Below are positions 59,690 to 64,000 of a DNA stretch of 64,000 nt, piece by piece. The stretch is taken from positions 71,018,740 to 71,082,739 of the forward strand of contig NW_023601322.1 of assembly GCF_014898055.3 (NCBI RefSeq), read 5' to 3'. The notes beneath the pieces were generated by a model. The model was not told the DNA's origin. It made no database searches and saw only the letters and a program-made list of their open reading frames with translations. The stretch comes from Talpa occidentalis (taxonomy: Eukaryota; Chordata; Mammalia; Eulipotyphla; Talpidae). Position 1 is the stretch's first letter. The number at the start of each line of letters is the position of its first letter. The translations under genes were made by a program, and so were the position numbers.

Positions 59690-59910
59690 TGTCAAAACCC
59701 TGTGCTTTGAAAATTGTCCCGGATTCAGATTCTGAAACTGAGACGCTTACTACTGAAGCTGTTTAAACCTTGGCAAGTACTCAACCTGCTCACCCTCTGT
59801 AAAACGAGGACAGTAACTCCACCTGCCACACGAAGCTCTTCAGAGGGAAAGGAGAGTATCACCCTAAGATACTTGGCACTGTCCCCATGTTCAGAGCGTG
59901 TTAGCTAATA
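59690..59910 (+). repeat. MIR-like SINE fossil
   Basis: GGATTCAGATTCTGAAACTGAG, TACTCAACCTGCTCACCCTC, TGTAAAACGAGGACAGTAAC, ATACTTGGCACTG in the MIR order; diverged. Confidence 0.55.
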
Positions 59911-61094
59911 CCATGAAAAAGTAATTTACAGATATCTGATTTATACAAGGATCTGGCCTTGGGATATTCTTTCTCTCTATATCTTCCCTGGGTCTTACTT
60001 CTTTGGGGCGGGGGCAGTCAGGAGTATCAGAGAGCAAGAAAAGCCTTGGGGTCTCATGAATAAGACACTGAGGCTGTATTAATATCACCCTGGGCTCTGA
60101 GCCTGAGTCTCACTCTCCCAATCTGTTCATGGTTTTGTCCTCCCAGCCTGAACACATTTCCACCTTGTGAAAATGAGATCTGGCCTTTGTTAATAAAAGT
60201 CTATTTTATCTCAAATCAGAATTCTAAAGTGTATTAGTTTTAAAATGGTTAAATCATGTCTTCAATAGTTTAACTTCTTTTATGCAGAGAGCATCCAAGA
60301 GAATCATTATTAAACACTCAAAAGGGAAAAAAAAAGTCTCTCAAAGCAGGACTGGCTGTTTAATAAATAATCCATTGAATTCGTGCAGCCCTTTCTTTCA
60401 GATAAAGAGCAACAGCAAGGCCGGTTAAAGAAACCCATCACGGCAAAATCCACACCCTACAGAAAGTGTCTAATAGAGTGAGATGACAACACAAAGGGCT
60501 GAAAGAAGCTTGTCTTTGTAGAGAGAACAAAGACGTCTCTGGCAATTAGAAGCTTGTTCATCTGTTTTAGCTGTGCTAGAGGGGAATCAGGGGACACTGT
60601 AGCATTTGGGGTGTTGTTGGGGTGCCCTTCCTCCAAAGCTGGTGGCAGAAGCATATCACTGGTGGGAGAAAATAATGATCCAATCAGTCACCTTGGTATG
60701 GGACTATTTTAAATGGGTTATAGCATAATTGTGTTCCAGGTTCCCATAAGCCAGCCGTTGTAGTGTTTCATTTTTATCTGCTATATGGATATGGACTTGT
60801 ATGCCAATGTGGAGACAAGCAGCAGCAGAAATAGAAGTCTAAATCGGATGCGTCTCATGGGGACTTTCATTAATCTGGCAGGCAAGGTGCTGCAGATCTA
60901 GGTCTGTTTCTCCATCTCAGAGCCTCCCATCTGGGCCCTCACATCCATACCCTATGCTCTGGCCAGACCGGAGAGTTTGAGTTTCCAAATAAGACCCCCT
61001 AGCACCCGTCGAGCCACAAGCCTCTCCTGGCCTGGTCTCCTCCCCTCCAGCATGCACTCTTGCCCTGTGCACTTCTTGGAGAGCAGCCCCTCCC
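59911..61094. other. Unrecognised sequence
   Basis: Nothing supported. Confidence 0.45.
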
Positions 61095-61110
61095 TGCCCT
61101 ACACACTCTT

Positions 61111-62328
61111 TTTTTTTTTTTTTAATAATAAATTTTATTTTTATATTCCCCATACAATTGCAGCCCCCCCATTCTGACCCCAATCTCTCCCCTCCTACCC
61201 CCGCCCCCTTAAAAGTGTCTCTGGTTCGTAGTTTTTTGTTGATTTTGATTTTCACTTTCTTATAGTTATTCATTTTCCTGGTCCCTTATTTAAGTTTTCT
61301 AGATTCCTGCTATGACTGAGACCATCCGGTATTTTTCTTTTTCTTTTTGGCTTATTTCGCTGAGCATGATCCCTTCCAGTGCCATCCATGTTGCTGCAAA
61401 TTGCATGTGTTTATCTTTTTTGAATGCTGAGTAATATTCCATGGTATATATGTACCACATCTTCTTGATCCAGTCATCTATTTTTGGGCATTTGGGTTGT
61501 TTCCAAAGCTTAGCTATTGTAAACAGTGCTGCTATAAACATAGGGGTGCAGGTGTTCTTTGGAATTGATGTTTCTGTGTCCTTTGGGTAAATACCTAGGA
61601 GTGGAATTGCTGGATCATATGGAAGCTCTATGTTTAGTAGGTCCAGAAATCTCCACACAGCTCTCCACAGTGGTTGGACCAGTTTGCACTCCCACCAACA
61701 GTGCACAAGAGTTCCTTTTTCTCCACACCCTCGCCAACATTTGTTGTTGCTAGTTTTTTTAATATGTGCCATTCTCACTGGTGTGAGATGGTATCTCATG
61801 GTAGTTTTGATTTGCATTTCCCTGATGACAAGTGACGCTGAACATTTTTTCATATGCCTGTTGGCCATTTGCATTTCCTCTTCAGAGAAGTTTCTTTTTA
61901 GCTCTTCTGCCCATTTTTTGACTGGATTCTTTTCTTTGTTGTTGTTGAGTCTCATCAGCTCTTTGCAGATTTTTGTGATCAGTCCTTTATCATTAGTGTT
62001 GGGTGCAAAAATGTTCTCCCAGTTGGTGGGGTTTCTCTTTGTTTTTGTTATTGTCTCTTTTGCTGTGCAGAAGCTCTTTAATTTGATGTAGTCCCAGCTG
62101 TTTATCTTTGCCTTCACTATCACTGCTTTGGGTGATGTGTCTGTAAAGATGTCTTTGATGTGCAAATCACGTAGTGTTTCGCCTATATTTCCTTCTATAT
62201 AGTTTATGGTTTCAGGTCTTATGTCTAGTTCTTTAATCCATTTTGAGTTGATTTTTGTGTATGGTGTGAGGTAGTGGTCAAGCTTCATTCTTTTGCATGT
62301 AGCGACCCAGTTTTCCCAGCACCATCAG
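61111..62328 (-). mobile_element. Young 5'-truncated L1
   Basis: Antisense on the plus strand: T tail at 61111-61123, 3' UTR with a C-rich (G-rich on its own strand) tract, then ORF2 upward to a point matching about 4965 of the L1 at 1-6183. A perfect 16-bp duplication TGCCCTACACACTCTT surrounds it (61095-61110 and 62329-62344). The nick context CTCTT/AA fits L1 endonuclease preference. Few differences from the 1-6183 copy mark it as recent. Confidence 0.97.
61299..62327 (-). pseudogene. L1 ORF2 C-terminal fragment (329 codons from the first Met open)
   Basis: The C-terminal part of ORF2p, after the reverse transcriptase domain. The frame is open to a TAG at 61299-61301 and ends [11 protein letters not shown], probably closer to the family ending than the shifted tail in the copy at 5981. 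It keeps the full cysteine motif CX3CX7HX4C (CWRGCG...VHCWWEC), whereas the 1-6183 copy has Arg for His. Endonuclease and RT domains are absent because of the 5' truncation, so it cannot act in retrotransposition. Confidence 0.95.
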
Positions 62329-62344
62329 TGCCCTACACACTCTT

Positions 62345-64000
62345 AATTGTCCCTGGTATGCCCCCGTGCCGTCACCTCCACCTGCCAAGATCCATTTTAA
62401 CCCAGACATGGAGAAGGCCTCAACCGGTATTTAAATCAATTCATGCATCAATGACTATAAACTAGTGAATAGTATCTAGCTCCATAACGTAATAGAGTGG
62501 TTTAACTTCCTTAAACCACACTTACCCTAGAGAGTCTCAGAAGTAAAGATGCTTTAGGCTACGTGGTTTGGGCAGCAAAAGATTTGCAATGCCCTACCTC
62601 TCACCATCCTCCTGAGAAGTAGCCAGACCAGCTTAGAAGCTGCTCTCAGGGAGGGTCTGTGGCAGCAGGGTCAAAGCCAGCTCTCTTGTTTCTGGGTAGG
62701 AATGGAAAAGCCAACTTTACAACAGAACAGAATTCATTCAACCTGGTAGCCAAATAATCCCATTTTGTTCGCTGAGGAAAAAAAAAGTGCATCGAAGTCT
62801 TCAGTAAGTTGAATAAATTATCAAATATACGAAATACCATGATTCCAAATGTAAAACTGTTAAAATGAATAACTTCAGGTCAAGAAAAAAATCATGGAAA
62901 ATGAATGGCAAAAGCATTTGCCTGACTCATCTTAGCTCTCAAGTCCTAGTCTCTAAGGGAATTTGGTGGTGTGCACACACGCAGAGCACAGACGCGAAGG
63001 GTCCCATGCTAGGAAAGACACAAGTGCTCCGGGGGCGTTGAGGGATTTCCCCAGCACAATCCTTCCTCCTTTCAGACAAAATGGTTAGAAAAGGGATGAA
63101 TATTTCAAATGCTGGCTCTGAATCCACCTGAGAAACTTGCTGGTCTTGGCATTCCACATAAAAACAGTCACTAGATATTTATTCCATATCTATCCAAGTC
63201 CAAGCCCTGGGATGCCACCACCCTTGTATCCTCCATGTGAGAGAGGCAGTGAGTCCAGTCCAGAGAGACAGACAAGTAAATAAGGCAATGCAGTGATCTA
63301 CCCTGGAAACCATTAAAGAGTAGGTACTGGGGCCATTAAGAAAAACTCAGGTGGTCCCCAGCAGGGTGACTGGGAGCATGGGGAAAGGATTCAGTCTAAG
63401 AGAAGAGACAGGGAGCTCCAGAATAGAGGTGTGCAAAATGATAGGGTCGCGGAGAACCACGGCAAAAGTGGGAGTGAAATGTGGATGAAGGGGCAAGACA
63501 GGCTTGCCCTCCAGGAGAGCATATTTGAGAGGCTTTACACAGTTGGCACGACTGGAGCAAGGACATATGGGACAGCTCTGAGTTGCTGGGGCAGGTGGGA
63601 GGCTGAGCAGGTAGATGGGGTTGATGGTGAACATTTTGATGTGCCTGATAGGGAGTCTGGACTCCAGCCTATGAATGGGCGCCCCTAAAAGGCTCACAAC
63701 AACTGAAAGAGCAGAAATGAAGTCATTGCTTTACTCTTTAATTCATGTATGTTATCCATGGGTATTCATAATCTCCCTTATAACAAGACTTGGAGGTAAG
63801 CAAACATTCCTGCTGAGCATCAAACACTTTTACTACTTCTAACTCATTTCCATTTACTCACTCCTATCCTTGCTAATCTATTTGAGACCTTTATGTGTTT
63901 CATTATCTGAGACATTTGGCGGGTTCACAATCAAGTGTTTCCATTCCTCCATGGTGGTTATGTTCCCCTCTTTGGTCACAGAATATAGAAAAGAGGTCTC
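62345..64000. other. Unrecognised sequence to the window end
   Basis: A faint L2-type hint at 63165-63300. A 116-codon minus-strand frame at 63347-63697 has no recognisable domain. Confidence 0.4.

Overview
The window looks like non-coding mammalian nuclear DNA, most likely intergenic or intronic. I found no host protein-coding exon, no functional RNA gene and no bacterial-type operon. It is built from interspersed repeats of several ages set in older sequence that I do not recognise. The organism is inferred from the repeats. There are fourteen copies of one tRNA-derived SINE with pol III A and B boxes, a GC-rich body and an A-rich tail that often contains AATAAA and TCTTT motifs, alongside young-looking L1 elements. 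I do not recognise this SINE as primate, rodent, carnivore, ruminant or pig. It best fits a bat of the horseshoe-bat kind (Rhin-1-like SINE), but that is an inference to be settled by a library search.

Layout: 1-6183 is a nearly complete sense-strand L1. It has a GC-rich 5' UTR, an intact 356-codon ORF1, an ORF2 broken by two frameshifts, a G-rich 3' UTR and a poly(A) tail. At 6417-6858 and 9031-9426 lie two solo LTRs of one family on the minus strand, each with its own 5-bp target duplication. From 9.8 to 35 kb there are SINEs, MIR and L2 fossils, old L1 3' ends and microsatellites. A 5'-inverted (twin-primed) L1 at 18118-19880 carries a SINE inside it. At 36-39 kb an inverted near-identical duplication of about 200 bp interrupts an old repeat, followed by an old L1 fragment holding two SINEs, one of them only a tRNA head. 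A short element with perfect 24-bp terminal inverted repeats sits at 45597-45768. From 46 to 61 kb the DNA is mostly unrecognised with scattered MIR, L2 and MER5A-like pieces. A young 5'-truncated L1 on the minus strand, bounded by a perfect 16-bp target duplication, lies at 61111-62328, and the rest is unrecognised.

The genes do not work together as a host pathway. The only proteins are L1 ORF1p (RNA-binding chaperone) and ORF2p (endonuclease and reverse transcriptase), the machinery that normally copies L1 RNA and also mobilises SINE RNA. The target duplications and A-tails across the window record its past activity. I found no clearly new biological system. The best candidates for a second look are the 36-kb inverted duplication, the 45.6-kb TIR element, the head-only SINE and the long antisense ORF in the L1 5' UTR.
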